NCBI RefSeq assembly: GCF_014252295.1
Contig: NZ_CP059215.1
Coordinates: forward strand, 1 to 64,000
Direction: 5' to 3'
DNA from: Blattabacterium cuenoti
Lineage (GTDB): Bacteria > Bacteroidota > Bacteroidia > Flavobacteriales > Blattabacteriaceae
Length of the DNA stretch: 64,000 nt
The translations under genes were made by a program, and so were the position numbers. Positions 36,817 through 47,063 of this stretch are shown piece by piece (position 1 is the first letter of the stretch; every line of letters starts with the position of its first letter). Below the pieces are notes generated by a model that saw only the letters and a program-made list of their open reading frames with translations, did not search any database and was not told where the DNA came from.

Positions 36817-37485
36817 CTTTTTCCCTTCTAGAACTTCATCTATCATTCCGTATTTTTTTGCTTCTTGAGAAGTCATCCAATAATCTCTATCTGAATCTTT
36901 TTCTATTTTTTCAATAAAAACACCAGAGTGCTTCGATATAATTTCGTAAAGATCCTTTTTTAATTTTAAAATTTCACGAACTGTAATTTCGATATCTGAA
37001 GCTTGTCCTTGTGTTCCACCCAGAGGTTGATGTATCATAATTCTTGAATGCTTTAATGCAGATCTCTTATTTTTAACTCCTGCACAAAGTAAAACAGCAG
37101 CCATAGATGCCGCCATACCAGTACAAATGGTAGATACATCAGGTTCTATAATTTGCATAGTATCATATATACCTAATCCTGCATAAACATCTCCTCCTGG
37201 AGAATTAATATATATTTGTATATCTTTCACAGAATCAACGGATTGTAAAAATAATAATTGTGCTTGTATTATATTTGCCACCTGGTCTTCTATAGTTGTT
37301 CCTAAAAATATAATTCTATCCATCATTAAACGAGAAAAAACGTCCATTTGGGCTACATTAAGTTTTCTTTCTTCAACAATATAAGGAGTCATAGACCGAA
37401 TATATTCATCTATTGTTAAACTGTTGATTCTTTTGTGTTTAGTAGCATATAGCATAAATTCTTTTGATTTTTTTCTATAATCCAT
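36814..37485 (-). CDS. clpP: ATP-dependent Clp protease proteolytic subunit
   Basis: ClpP is the barrel-shaped serine protease used with Clp ATPases such as the ClpC at 59562. I start at ATG 37485 (223 residues), which gives the Bacteroidota N-terminus MDYRKKSKEF. An upstream TTG at 37515 would add ten residues. The catalytic triad is S127 in GMAASMAA, H152 in MIHQP and D201 in SDRDYWM, with the canonical spacing. It would also degrade tmRNA-tagged proteins. The stop codon lies inside the 3' end of the convergent tRNA-Arg gene. Confidence 0.96.
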   Translation of the reverse strand: MDYRKKSKEFMLYATKHKRINSLTIDEYIRSMTPYIVEERKLNVAQMDVFSRLMMDRIIFLGTTIEDQVANIIQAQLLFLQSVDSVKDIQIYINSPGGDVYAGLGIYDTMQIIEPDVSTICTGMAASMAAVLLCAGVKNKRSALKHSRIMIHQPLGGTQGQASDIEITVREILKLKKDLYEIISKHSGVFIEKIEKDSDRDYWMTSQEAKKYGMIDEVLEGKK

Positions 37486-37617
37486 TATTTTTATATTGAT
37501 GACTTTTATAGTCAAAGTTACTCATAATTAATCTCTATTTCTATGAAAAATTTTTATAAAAAATATACACATGTATAAAAAATATAGAAATTGGAAACTT
37601 AAAATTTTGCATTTAAT

Positions 37618-39078
37618 TTGTATAAAAAATTAGCAACACAAACAATTATTTACTCCATTGGATCAATTTTACCAAAAATTATTAATTATGCTTTTTTAAG
37701 ATTTTTTACTATTTCTTTAAAAAGAGAAGAATTTTCTCTTTATACAGATATGTATTCTTTATCTTTTTTGGCTATAGGATTTCTTTCTTTCGGATTAGAA
37801 AATACTTATTTCAGATTCTTGTATAAAAAAAATTATAATCAAGAAACTGTTTTTTCAACAGGAGTTATAATACAATTATTAATTATAACTTTTTTTTTGA
37901 TTATTTCTATTAACTCTATTAACTATTTAATTTCTATTGCTGGATATCATAATCATCCAGAGTATTTTTTTATGTTTTTCTTTATCATATTTTTTGATAC
38001 TATTTGTATTCTTCCTATGGCATGGCTTCGTGCACATGAAAAACCACTGAAATATACTGTTATAAATGTAATAAATATACTTATACAATCATTTTTAACA
38101 GTATATATGTTTTTTTGTTCTAATAATTTTTACATAAAAAAAACTTGTTTAGTTTCTATTTTTGAATGGATAAATTCTTTTACAGATAGGACTGGTTATA
38201 TATTTTTCGCAAATATGATATCATCTTTAAGTAATTTGTTTTTAGTGTTTCCTATTCTTTTCAAAGAAGTAGTTATCCAAAAATTTGATAAAATTCTTGC
38301 TAAGAAAATGTTAAGTTATGGAATTCCTATTATGTTGGGAACTATTGCCTTTTCTATTAATGAAAATCTTGATAAAATTTTGATTAAAAGATGGGGGTCT
38401 GATGAAATGAACGGATCTTATTCTGCATGCTATAAAATAGCATCTTTTATGAGTTTGTATATCAGAGTTTTTAGATTAGGAATTGAGCCTTTTTTTTTTA
38501 AAAAATACGGTGATTCTGATGCAGAATATTATTATGAAGAAATAAATTATATGTTTATCCTTTTCGGATTAATTTTTTATGTTTTAATATGTGGAAATAT
38601 TCCCATTATTATAGGATTGTTTATTCATCAAAAATATCACTTTGCTATGTCCATTATTCCTATAATAATGATGGGAAATCTTTTCTTAGGAATTTACACA
38701 AATTTATCCATATTTTATAAAGTATTAGATAAACCTATTATTGGTACTTATATCTCTTTTATAGGAGTATTAATTACTTTTTTATTTAATATTATTTTTA
38801 TTTTGATTCCTAATAGCAGTTTTATGATACCTGCTTGGGGAACTTTTGCATCGTATGGGTGCATGTTAATCATTTTATATATTTGGGGAAAAAAAATTTT
38901 TTCTAAATTTTTTAGAAAAAAAATAAATATCATAATTCATTTTTTATTCGCAATTTTTTTAGTTTTTGTAATCAATAAAAAAAGGGAAATAATGTTCAGA
39001 TTTTTTTTTCAACTCCTTTATTTGATAATTATTTTTGTACTAGAGAAAAAAAGATTTTTTAATTTAATAAAACGGTAA
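37618..39078 (+). CDS. Polysaccharide/lipid-linked oligosaccharide flippase-like membrane protein
   Basis: This appears to be a MATE/Wzx-superfamily flippase. The 486-residue protein has about 12-14 hydrophobic helices across its length and starts with KLATQTIIYSIGSILPKIINY, typical of flavobacterial lipopolysaccharide flippases. It begins with a TTG at 37618. It is followed by a dUTPase-like gene and a sugar nucleotidyltransferase, an order that resembles other flavobacteria. The exact lipid-linked substrate cannot be told from sequence. Confidence 0.85.
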   Translation: MYKKLATQTIIYSIGSILPKIINYAFLRFFTISLKREEFSLYTDMYSLSFLAIGFLSFGLENTYFRFLYKKNYNQETVFSTGVIIQLLIITFFLIISINSINYLISIAGYHNHPEYFFMFFFIIFFDTICILPMAWLRAHEKPLKYTVINVINILIQSFLTVYMFFCSNNFYIKKTCLVSIFEWINSFTDRTGYIFFANMISSLSNLFLVFPILFKEVVIQKFDKILAKKMLSYGIPIMLGTIAFSINENLDKILIKRWGSDEMNGSYSACYKIASFMSLYIRVFRLGIEPFFFKKYGDSDAEYYYEEINYMFILFGLIFYVLICGNIPIIIGLFIHQKYHFAMSIIPIIMMGNLFLGIYTNLSIFYKVLDKPIIGTYISFIGVLITFLFNIIFILIPNSSFMIPAWGTFASYGCMLIILYIWGKKIFSKFFRKKINIIIHFLFAIFLVFVINKKREIMFRFFFQLLYLIIIFVLEKKRFFNLIKR

Positions 39079-39097
39079 CCATAAAAGTTAATATACT

Positions 39098-39481
39098 GTG
39101 ATAAATAAAGTATTTCAATTAATTTTAATTGCTAATATAGAAAAATCTATTTTCATTAATTTTTTGGAAAGAAAATTAATACCAACAGGTATTTTTATTC
39201 GTTTTCACCAAAAAATGAAGTATCATTTTTTGGTGAAAAAAAAATTAGTGGAAGCTATTTGCATTATACATTTTGCAAAAAATAATAAAGAGAATCCATT
39301 CTTGGATCAAGAAATTAAAATCCTTTTAATAAACGTTTTTTTTGAAAAAATGAAGATTCAATCTAATGAACAACTAGTTGTAGTAAATATATTTCAAGGA
39401 AATAAAATAAAATGGGAAAAATGTTCTATTTTAAATACGAGTGTGAGGGGGAGCAACAGTTTTGGAAGTACTGGTATATGA
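39098..39481 (+). CDS. dut: Degenerate dUTPase-like protein (probable pseudogene)
   Basis: A 127-residue open frame aligns with flavobacterial dUTP diphosphatase. ANIEKSIFI-NFLERKLIPTGIFI matches the region after motif 1. EIKILLINVF-EKMKIQSNEQLVVVNIFQ matches the region around motif 4. SVRGSNSFGSTG matches the P-loop-like motif 5. The aspartate of motif 1 (AGMD), the RSG of motif 2 and the motif 3 block around NSPGTIDADYRGE are not recognisable, and the N-terminus is about 20 residues short. Motif 5 has lost a glycine. A perfect 17-bp inverted repeat occupies the place of the RSG motif. The GTG start is weak. dUTPase activity is unlikely. Confidence 0.7.
   Translation: MINKVFQLILIANIEKSIFINFLERKLIPTGIFIRFHQKMKYHFLVKKKLVEAICIIHFAKNNKENPFLDQEIKILLINVFFEKMKIQSNEQLVVVNIFQGNKIKWEKCSILNTSVRGSNSFGSTGI
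39202..39239. repeat. Perfect 17-bp inverted repeat inside the dUTPase relic
   Basis: The left arm TTTTCACCAAAAAATGA (39202-39218) is exactly complementary to 39223-39239 with a four-base loop AGTA. It falls within coding sequence, not at a gene end, so a terminator role is unlikely. It sits where the conserved RSG motif should be encoded. Confidence 0.9.
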
Positions 39482-39522
39482 AATATATGAAAAAAGTATA
39501 CACCACAAATTAATAAGTAGAT

Positions 39523-40548
39523 ATGAAGATTATAATTCCTATGGCTGGAAAAGGATTGCGTTTACATCCGCATACTTTAAGTACTCCAAAACCATTAATA
39601 CATATTGCAGGAAAAACAATTTTAAAAAGACTGATAGAAAATTTATCCGAAGTTATAAAAATTTTCTTGGTTCAAGAAATTGTTTTTATTATAGGAACTT
39701 ACGGAAATAATATTGAAAAAAAATTAATAAAATTGGCTAATGATGTAGAGATTAATCCTATCATTTATTACCAAAAAACTCCACTTGGAACGGCAGATGC
39801 CTTGTTAAAGGCTAAGGATTCATTGAATGGAGAGCCAGTAATTATTGTTTTTTCCGATACTTTATTTTATAATACTTCTTTAGAAAAAGAAATTTCTATT
39901 AAAAATCGAGAAAATAATATTATATGGACAAAAAAAGTTAAAAATCCCCATTTATTTGGAGTTGTTAAATGTGATTCTTCGGAAAGAATTACTCATTTTA
40001 TAGAAAAACCAAATAATTATATTTCGAATCTAGCAATCATTGGTCTTTATTATTTTAATAATAGTCTTTCTTTAAGAAAAGAACTGCAATTCCTATCAGG
40101 AAAAAACAATAAAAATGAGAAAGAGTATCAATTGACCTCTGTTTTGGAAAATATGAGAAAAAAAGGAGAAAAATTTATTAGCAAACAAGTTCAAGTATGG
40201 ATGGATTTCGGAAATAAAAAAAGAACTATTTATTCTAATTCAAAAATATTGTCTATTGAATACAAAAATTCACAGCTAATTCATAAAAAAACAATTGTAA
40301 AAAATAGTTTAATTATAAAACCTTGTTCGATTGGAAAAAATACAATCATTGAAAATAGCATTATAGGTCCTTATGTTTCAATAGGAAAAAGTACAAAAAT
40401 TAAAAATAGTAATATAAGAAAATCCTTGATTCAGAATTATACAAAAATTCAAAATGCAAATCTGCATAATTCTATGATAGGAAATCACACTTATTATATT
40501 GGAAAAGTGAAAGAAGTCAGTTTAGGGGATTATTCTTCTTACAATTAA
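39523..40548 (+). CDS. Sugar-1-phosphate nucleotidyltransferase
   Basis: This enzyme makes an NDP-sugar from a sugar-1-phosphate and NTP. The 341-residue protein has the N-terminal nucleotide-binding signature IPMAGKGLRLHPHTLSTPKPL. The middle has IVFSDTLF in the metal-binding position and GVVKCD plus FIEKP downstream. The C-terminal third shows hexapeptide-like left-handed helix repeats (IGKNTIIENSIIGPYVSIG). The sugar is not determinable here. It lies 41 bp after the dUTPase relic and downstream of the flippase, suggesting envelope glycan work. Confidence 0.9.
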   Translation: MKIIIPMAGKGLRLHPHTLSTPKPLIHIAGKTILKRLIENLSEVIKIFLVQEIVFIIGTYGNNIEKKLIKLANDVEINPIIYYQKTPLGTADALLKAKDSLNGEPVIIVFSDTLFYNTSLEKEISIKNRENNIIWTKKVKNPHLFGVVKCDSSERITHFIEKPNNYISNLAIIGLYYFNNSLSLRKELQFLSGKNNKNEKEYQLTSVLENMRKKGEKFISKQVQVWMDFGNKKRTIYSNSKILSIEYKNSQLIHKKTIVKNSLIIKPCSIGKNTIIENSIIGPYVSIGKSTKIKNSNIRKSLIQNYTKIQNANLHNSMIGNHTYYIGKVKEVSLGDYSSYN

Positions 40549-40603
40549 GAAAATTGATTAAAAATTGATAATTTTTTTTATATTTGGATAAAAATCCCAT
40601 TAA

Positions 40604-40795
40604 ATGGATTTATTTTCTGTTTTTTTAATACTACTTGGAACTTTTGGAACCACGGAAATAGTGGTTATTGTCATTCTTGCGCTTTTACTTTTTGGGGGTA
40701 AAAAAATACCAGAATTAATGAAAGGATTAGGAACAGGATTGAAAGAATTTAAAAAGGCTTCTGAAGGAAAAGAATCTGAATCTGAAGAAGAATAA
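40604..40795 (+). CDS. tatA: Twin-arginine translocase subunit TatA/TatE
   Basis: TatA forms the pore-like element of the Tat folded-protein export system. The 63-residue protein has one N-terminal membrane helix containing the family [19 protein letters not shown] motif (about 14-32). The amphipathic helix [20 protein letters not shown] follows, then an acidic tail. Length matches small TatA proteins. No TatC or clear Tat substrate is in this window. It is 62 bp upstream of the lytic transglycosylase. Confidence 0.93.
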   Translation: MDLFSVFLILLGTFGTTEIVVIVILALLLFGGKKIPELMKGLGTGLKEFKKASEGKESESEEE

Positions 40796-40857
40796 GAAAT
40801 TTCTTTCATTTTACGTTTGTTCATTAGTACTTTTTTCTACAGTTTGAGAAACTAATA

Positions 40858-41964
40858 ATGGCAACGATAACAATAAGAAATATTATGTTTTTTATGCTAA
40901 TCTTAAAAAGCTTGATTCTTCAATCAATATCAAAACCCTTTTTATTTTTACATAAAGATATTTATGATCAAAAAAAAGATGTAGATAATATTTATACAGA
41001 AAAATTGTGGAAAAAAATGCTTGTAGGAAAAAAAAAATCTTCTCATGGAAAAAAATTATATCATAAAAGAAATATTCTTATTACTAATATAGATACTGAA
41101 GAGCTGAAAGCTAGATTTAGTTTTTTAAATACAAAATCTAGAATGAAGGTTTTTAAATACAATAGCATTGTACATGCTTCTGTAGAAAGCTATCTTCGTA
41201 TGGGTGAATACATAGGAAAGATTATTTCGTTCGCAAATTTTTATTTTCCTATGTTTGAGGAGAAACTCGAAACCCATCGTCTTCCAAAAGAATTAAAATA
41301 TTTAGCAATTGTAGAATCAAATTTAAATCCTATTGCTACTTCCAAAGCAGGAGCTAAAGGAATTTGGCAGTTTATGCCTGAAACTGGAAAAATATACAAT
41401 CTTAATATCAATGATATTTATGATGAAAGAAACGATCCTGTAAAATCAACAGAAGCAGCTTGCCGTTATTTAAAATTTTTGTATAAAAAAATAGGAAATT
41501 GGGAACTAGTTTTAGCAGCTTACAATGCTGGACCAGGAACTGTATATAAGATTTTACAAAATAATCAAAATAGAAAAGATTTTTGGGAATTATGGGAATT
41601 TTTTCCAAAAGAAACTCAAAATTATGTTCCAAAATTTATTGCTATTAACTATGTAATGAATTATTACAAGGAACATAATATACCTGTACAACGATCATCT
41701 CCATATAAATATAAGTATAAAGAAACAATTTTGATTCCTATAAAAGAAAAAATTTCTTTAAAATTTTTTTCCTATAGTTTAAATATGTCTTATCAAGATT
41801 TAATTCTTTTAAATCCACAATATCTGGTAGATATTATTCCTCCTGGAAATAAGTTTTTTTTGAGATTGCCTAAAAGAAAAGTTCTCTTTTTTCAAAAAAC
41901 TCAAAAAATTGGTAATCATGGACAAAGGGACCCCATACTTAAAAACATCCCTCAACACCCTTAA
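40858..41964 (+). CDS. Membrane-bound lytic murein transglycosylase (MltD-like)
   Basis: This enzyme cleaves glycan strands of peptidoglycan in the periplasm. The 368-residue protein has an N-terminal hydrophobic signal (about 5-25). The SLT domain (about 135-265) has the catalytic Glu in IVESNLNP, followed by [13 protein letters not shown] and AAYNAGPG. A single weak LysM-like segment follows (about 290-345), where larger homologues carry two or more. It precedes recA, whose proper start is 13 bp after this stop. Confidence 0.9.
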   Translation: MATITIRNIMFFMLILKSLILQSISKPFLFLHKDIYDQKKDVDNIYTEKLWKKMLVGKKKSSHGKKLYHKRNILITNIDTEELKARFSFLNTKSRMKVFKYNSIVHASVESYLRMGEYIGKIISFANFYFPMFEEKLETHRLPKELKYLAIVESNLNPIATSKAGAKGIWQFMPETGKIYNLNINDIYDERNDPVKSTEAACRYLKFLYKKIGNWELVLAAYNAGPGTVYKILQNNQNRKDFWELWEFFPKETQNYVPKFIAINYVMNYYKEHNIPVQRSSPYKYKYKETILIPIKEKISLKFFSYSLNMSYQDLILLNPQYLVDIIPPGNKFFLRLPKRKVLFFQKTQKIGNHGQRDPILKNIPQHP

Positions 41965-41977
41965 CATTTTCAATATT

Positions 41978-42973
41978 ATGAAGGAAAAAACTGACCAAAA
42001 AAGAAGATCATTAGAACTTGTTCTGGAAAAAATGGATAAAATGTATGGGAAAGGGACTGTTATGCGAATGGGAGACTCTAATATAGAAAATTTAGAAATT
42101 GTTTCTTCTGGATCTCTAAGCTTAGATATAGCTTTAGGAATAAAAGGATTTCCAAAAGGTCGTATCATTGAAATATTTGGACCAGAATCTTCTGGAAAAA
42201 CTACTTTAGCTTTACATGCAATTACTCAATCTCAAAAATTAGGAGGATTTGTGAGTTTTATTGACGCTGAACATGCTTTTGATTGTTTTTATGCAAAAAA
42301 AATAGGAGTTAATATAAAAGATCTAATCATATCTCAACCAGATAATGGAGAACAAGCACTGGAAATAGTAGATAATTTAATTAGATCTTGCGTTATTGAT
42401 ATGATTGTTGTTGATTCTGTAGCGGCTTTAACTCCTAAAAGTGAAATAGAAGGAGAAATGGGTGATTCTAAAATAGGATTACAAGCTAGATTGATGTCTC
42501 AAGCCTTGAGAAAACTAACTTCTAGTATAGGAAAATCAAAAAGTATTCTCATATTTATTAATCAATTAAGAGAAAAAATAGGTGTTTATGGAAACCCTGA
42601 AGTTACTACAGGAGGAAACGCTTTAAAATTTTATTCATCAATACGATTAGATATACGAAAAGGAAATCAAATTAAAAATGGAGAAAAAATATTAGGCAAT
42701 AGAACAAGAGTAAAAGTAGTAAAAAATAAACTATCTCCTCCTTTTAGAACAGCTGAATTTGATATAATGTACGGAGAAGGAATATCAAAAATAGGTGAAA
42801 TACTAGATTTAGGAGTTGATCTAGGAGTTATTAAAAAAAATGCATCTTGGTTTAATTATAAAGATATGAAACTAGGTCAAGGAAGAGATTCTGTAAAGGA
42901 ATTTTTAAAAGGGAAAAAAAATATTTTAAATGAAATAGAAACAAATATAATAAATCAATATGTTCGAAAATAA
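41978..42973 (+). CDS. recA: Recombinase RecA
   Basis: RecA forms filaments on single-stranded DNA for homologous recombination and SOS induction. I start at ATG 41978 (331 residues), just after the transglycosylase stop; an upstream in-frame start at 41909 would overlap that gene by 56 bp. Walker A is GPESSGKT at 68-75, with FIDAEHAFD downstream where AEHALD is usual. The loop-2 region [26 protein letters not shown] is complete. The C-terminal acidic tail is short. Its retention suggests recombination, and thus events such as the tandem duplication at 33350, can occur. Confidence 0.97.
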   Translation: MKEKTDQKRRSLELVLEKMDKMYGKGTVMRMGDSNIENLEIVSSGSLSLDIALGIKGFPKGRIIEIFGPESSGKTTLALHAITQSQKLGGFVSFIDAEHAFDCFYAKKIGVNIKDLIISQPDNGEQALEIVDNLIRSCVIDMIVVDSVAALTPKSEIEGEMGDSKIGLQARLMSQALRKLTSSIGKSKSILIFINQLREKIGVYGNPEVTTGGNALKFYSSIRLDIRKGNQIKNGEKILGNRTRVKVVKNKLSPPFRTAEFDIMYGEGISKIGEILDLGVDLGVIKKNASWFNYKDMKLGQGRDSVKEFLKGKKNILNEIETNIINQYVRK

Positions 42974-42994
42974 AAAATTGGTTAGTTCATACAT

Positions 42995-43759
42995 ATGAAA
43001 ATTACCTTTTTAGGAACTGGATCTTCTCAAGGTGTTCCTATTATTGGATCTAAACATCCAGTATGTTTATCTAAAAATCCAAAAGATAAGAGACTTAGAA
43101 GTTCTGTTTTAATTGAAAAAAATCAAAAGAAATTACTAATTGATTGTGGACCAGATTTTAGATATCAAATGTTGAGAAGTAATCATTGTAGATTAGATGC
43201 TATTTTTATTACACATGAACACCATGATCATATAGGTGGATTAGATGATATAAGATCAGTTTATTTTCAAATGAAAAAACCCATACCTGTTTATGGGTTG
43301 CGAAGATCTTTAAAAGAAATAAAAAAAAGATTTTTTTATTTCTTTTCAGAAAATCATAAATTAAATACATCAAAAATATCCATACATGAACTAGATAATT
43401 GTAAAGATTTCTTTTTTATGGAGCATTTTCAAGTTTTTCCTTTATTTATATGGCATGGGGATCTTCCTATTTTGGGGTTCCGTATAGAAAATTTTGCATA
43501 TATTACGGATGCAAGCAGTATTTCAGTTCAAACAATTCAACAGTTAAAAGGATTAGATATATTAGTCTTGAATGTTTTAAGAAAACTTCCAAAAAATCAT
43601 TTTACTATTTTCGAATCTTTAAATGTAATTCAAGAAATTTTTCCTAAAAAAACTTATTTAACGCATATTAGTCATGTGCTTGGATTTCATGAAGATCTTG
43701 AGAAAGAATTACCGAAAAATGTCTATTTAGCTTATGATGGATTAATCATATATGTATGA
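42995..43759 (+). CDS. MBL-fold metallohydrolase (PhnP-like)
   Basis: This is a metallo-beta-lactamase-fold phosphodiesterase-like hydrolase. The 254-residue protein begins GTGSSQGVPIIG and has the metal site THEHHDHIGG (H74, H76, D78, H79). The later ITDAS and THISHV supply further ligands. The family includes the cyclic phosphate diesterase PhnP, but the substrate here is unknown. It follows recA by 21 bp. Confidence 0.9.
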   Translation: MKITFLGTGSSQGVPIIGSKHPVCLSKNPKDKRLRSSVLIEKNQKKLLIDCGPDFRYQMLRSNHCRLDAIFITHEHHDHIGGLDDIRSVYFQMKKPIPVYGLRRSLKEIKKRFFYFFSENHKLNTSKISIHELDNCKDFFFMEHFQVFPLFIWHGDLPILGFRIENFAYITDASSISVQTIQQLKGLDILVLNVLRKLPKNHFTIFESLNVIQEIFPKKTYLTHISHVLGFHEDLEKELPKNVYLAYDGLIIYV

Positions 43760-43887
43760 AAAATACAATAAAAATATCTTTTCCAAAGATTCCTAAATTA
43801 GGATCCTCATCGTGATAATCTCATTATTAATATTGTACAAATGATTTTTCTTCTTTCTAAGAATATTTCTATTAATTCAACAAAAAT

Positions 43888-46800
43888 ATGCAGCAATTAA
43901 GAAAAATTTTTTTTTCCACAAAAATAACTTCTTTTTTATTTTTATTGTTTGCAATATCTATGGCTCTAGCTACTATTCTGGAGCAGAAATATTCTACCAG
44001 TGTTGCAAAAGTATTTATTTATGAATCTACTTGGTTTGAGATTATAATGTTATTAATTATAATAAACCTTATTGGAAATATATGGAAATATAAATTATGG
44101 AATTATAATAAAATTCCTCTTTTTATTTTTCATTTATCATTTGTATTTATCCTCATTGGAGGAATTTTTTCGAGATATTATAGTTTTGAAGGAATAATGT
44201 CTATAAGAGAAGGAGAAACAAATAGAAAGATTATTTCTAGAAAAAATTATTTTAAATTAGAAATTAATCAAGGAAATTACACTAAATTTTATCATGACCC
44301 TTATATCCTTTCTTCTTATCATAGTGGATATAAAAAAAATTTTTCTTTTCAAGGAAATCCATTAGAAATAAAAATTTTGGATTTTATTCCATGTGCAAAA
44401 GTTATTTTTTCTCAAAAAAAACCAAAAGAAAAAATTGTCAAGATTATTTCAAGTAGTCAAAAAGGAAGAACAGAAAATTTTGTTAAAAATGGAGATGTCA
44501 CGAAAATAAATGGTGTAATATTTTCTCTCAACAAGAAAATTCCTTTTGGAATACAAATTTTTGAAAAGAAAAATAAGCTGTTTTTAAAATCTTCTTTTAC
44601 AGGAGAATGTATTAATATGATTAATAGAAAAAACTATTTTGTACTCAAAAATACTTTTGATGTTTTAAGAATAAAACACTTATATCGATTTAAAACAGAT
44701 CATGGAATGATTCATTGGGTTGTTCCAGAAGGAATTGTAAAAGGAAAATTAGAATATATAAAATCATGTGAAAAAGATGGAGATGATAATAACGGTTTAT
44801 TAAATGCTATTACAGCAAAAATATCTTTTCTAGATCAATCTAAGTTAGTAACTTTTTTAGGAGGAAAAAATACAACAAAAATGAGCAATCCTTTATTGTT
44901 TAGGGATTGTAAAGTATCTATTGGATATGGATCTTTATCTTTGCATCTTCCTTTTTTTTTGAGATTAAATAATTTTAAAATAGAAAATTATCCAGGTTCT
45001 GAATTTCCTTCCTCTTTTATGAGCAATGTAACTATCATAGATAAAAAAAATCAAAAAAATTATTTGATTTATATGAATAATGTTTTGAATTATAAAGGAT
45101 ATAGATTCTTTCAGTCTGGATATGATCCTGACAAAAAAGGAACTCATTTCTCTGTTAATAATGATTATTTAGGTACCTATTTTTCCTATATAGGTTATTT
45201 TTTAATGAGTATAGGCATGTTTATGACTTTGTTTTGGAAAGGAAGTAGGTTTAGTTATTTAAAAAATAAATTAAAATATTTATATTCCAAGAATTATTCA
45301 ATTTTACTTTTTTTATTATTATTTCTAGGGAATAATTGCGATTCTTTTTCTCAAGAAAAAAATACAAATAATAAAATACACGAATTCAAAAAAATTCCTT
45401 TAGAAAATGTATATGATGCTATCCATATTCCTAAAAAACATAGTGAAAATTTCGGACGTTTATTAGTACAAGATTACAAAGGAAGAATAAAACCTATTAA
45501 TACTATAGCTATTGATCTTCTTAGAAAAATACATAAAAAAAATTCTATAGAAAATATAGATGCTAATCAATGGTTTATATCTATACATCAAGATAATATT
45601 TTTTGGACAAAAGTTCCTTTTATTAAAGTAGATAAAAAAGGAGGAGATAAATTTTTAAACAAGGTAAAAGCAAATAAACAACATTATGTTTCTTTGATGG
45701 ATCTCTATATTTTAGATCCAAAAACATTAGGTTTAAAGTTTGTACTACAAGTAGATTATGAAAAAGCTTTTTCTAAAAATCCAATGTACAGAAATCAGTA
45801 TGATAAAGCAGTCTTAAATCTTAGTGAACGTGTAGGAATTATTCATGAAATTTTTCAGGGTAAATATATTCGCATTTTTCCTATTCCTAATGACGTTAAT
45901 CATACCTGGTCTAGTTGGATTATATTAGAATCAAACAGATTAAATTTTCCTGGATTATTTATGTATAATAATTATCTAAAATCTCTATTAGATTCTCAAA
46001 ATGAGAAAAATTGGAATATTGCAGATAATGAAATAAAAAAAATACGATTGTATCAAATAAAACATGCAAAATCTCTTCTACCTTCTGAAAATAAAATTTC
46101 GATGGAAATCATTTACAATAAACTTAATATATTTTATATTTTATCTTTTCTCTATGCTTTTTTTGGAATCGTTATTATAATCAATTCTTTTTTAAGAATT
46201 TTTTTTCATAATAAATATTTGCATTTTTTTTCTAAAATATTTTTTTTTATTTCATTATTTTTATTTGTTTTAAATTTTTTTGGTTTAGTTTTTAGATGGT
46301 ATATTTCAGGACATGCCCCATGGACTAATGGATATGAATCAGCTATTTTTATCGGTTTTTGTTTAGTAGGAATAGGATTTCTATTTTATAGAAATAGATT
46401 TGTTTTAGGAATAACCGTTTTAATATCATCTATTTTATTAATGATAGCGAATGGAAATACAATGGATCCAGAAATAACAAATTTAGTTCCAGTTTTAAAA
46501 TCTAATTGGTTAATTATACATGTTGCAACAATAACAAGTAGTTATGGTTTTTTTTTCACAGGATCTTTTTTAGGATTTTTTGTGTTGCTTTTATATATAT
46601 TAAAAGCATATATTCACTCTTATAGAAAGAGAATTCAAATGAATATTGAGAAATTAACGATTATTAATGAAATGTGCCTTATTATAGGTATTTTTTTATT
46701 AACAATAGGAACTTTTTTAGGTTCTATTTGGGCAAATAATAGTTGGGGTAGATATTGGAGTTGGGATCCAAAAGAAACTTGGGCATTAATTAGTATTATG

Positions 46801-47061
46801 ATTTATGCTTTTGTATTACATATGCGATTTATTCCATGGATGAAAAGTATATTTGCTTTTAATTTTTTTAGTATTTTATCAATAAGTTCTATTATAATGA
46901 CTTATTTTGGAGTAAATTATTATTTATCTGGATTGCATTCCTATGCCAAAGGAGATCCTATTCCAATTCCTTTTTGGATATATTGTAGTTTATTAATTTT
47001 TTTCATTTTCACAAGTTTTTCATATTATTCTTCTAAATTTTATAATATTACAAAAAAATAA
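43888..47061 (+). CDS. ccsBA: Fused cytochrome c biogenesis protein ResB-CcsA
   Basis: This system II enzyme transports haem and attaches it to apocytochrome c outside the membrane. The 1057-residue protein has an N-terminal ResB half with membrane helices (about 10-95) and a large extracytoplasmic domain (about 100-420). The C-terminal CcsA half carries the tryptophan-rich haem-handling motif WGRYWSWDPKETW from W953, with conserved histidines H878 and H1017. The fusion is the form found in Bacteroidota. The 128-bp gap before it has no clear gene. Its presence implies c-type cytochromes in a respiratory chain. Confidence 0.95.
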   Translation: MQQLRKIFFSTKITSFLFLLFAISMALATILEQKYSTSVAKVFIYESTWFEIIMLLIIINLIGNIWKYKLWNYNKIPLFIFHLSFVFILIGGIFSRYYSFEGIMSIREGETNRKIISRKNYFKLEINQGNYTKFYHDPYILSSYHSGYKKNFSFQGNPLEIKILDFIPCAKVIFSQKKPKEKIVKIISSSQKGRTENFVKNGDVTKINGVIFSLNKKIPFGIQIFEKKNKLFLKSSFTGECINMINRKNYFVLKNTFDVLRIKHLYRFKTDHGMIHWVVPEGIVKGKLEYIKSCEKDGDDNNGLLNAITAKISFLDQSKLVTFLGGKNTTKMSNPLLFRDCKVSIGYGSLSLHLPFFLRLNNFKIENYPGSEFPSSFMSNVTIIDKKNQKNYLIYMNNVLNYKGYRFFQSGYDPDKKGTHFSVNNDYLGTYFSYIGYFLMSIGMFMTLFWKGSRFSYLKNKLKYLYSKNYSILLFLLLFLGNNCDSFSQEKNTNNKIHEFKKIPLENVYDAIHIPKKHSENFGRLLVQDYKGRIKPINTIAIDLLRKIHKKNSIENIDANQWFISIHQDNIFWTKVPFIKVDKKGGDKFLNKVKANKQHYVSLMDLYILDPKTLGLKFVLQVDYEKAFSKNPMYRNQYDKAVLNLSERVGIIHEIFQGKYIRIFPIPNDVNHTWSSWIILESNRLNFPGLFMYNNYLKSLLDSQNEKNWNIADNEIKKIRLYQIKHAKSLLPSENKISMEIIYNKLNIFYILSFLYAFFGIVIIINSFLRIFFHNKYLHFFSKIFFFISLFLFVLNFFGLVFRWYISGHAPWTNGYESAIFIGFCLVGIGFLFYRNRFVLGITVLISSILLMIANGNTMDPEITNLVPVLKSNWLIIHVATITSSYGFFFTGSFLGFFVLLLYILKAYIHSYRKRIQMNIEKLTIINEMCLIIGIFLLTIGTFLGSIWANNSWGRYWSWDPKETWALISIMIYAFVLHMRFIPWMKSIFAFNFFSILSISSIIMTYFGVNYYLSGLHSYAKGDPIPIPFWIYCSLLIFFIFTSFSYYSSKFYNITKK

Positions 47062-47063
47062 AA

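Noticed and set aside
39462-39710. An 82-codon frame overlapping the nucleotidyltransferase start
   Set aside because: It is an out-of-frame shadow: the other frame carries the clear nucleotide-binding signature of the transferase.
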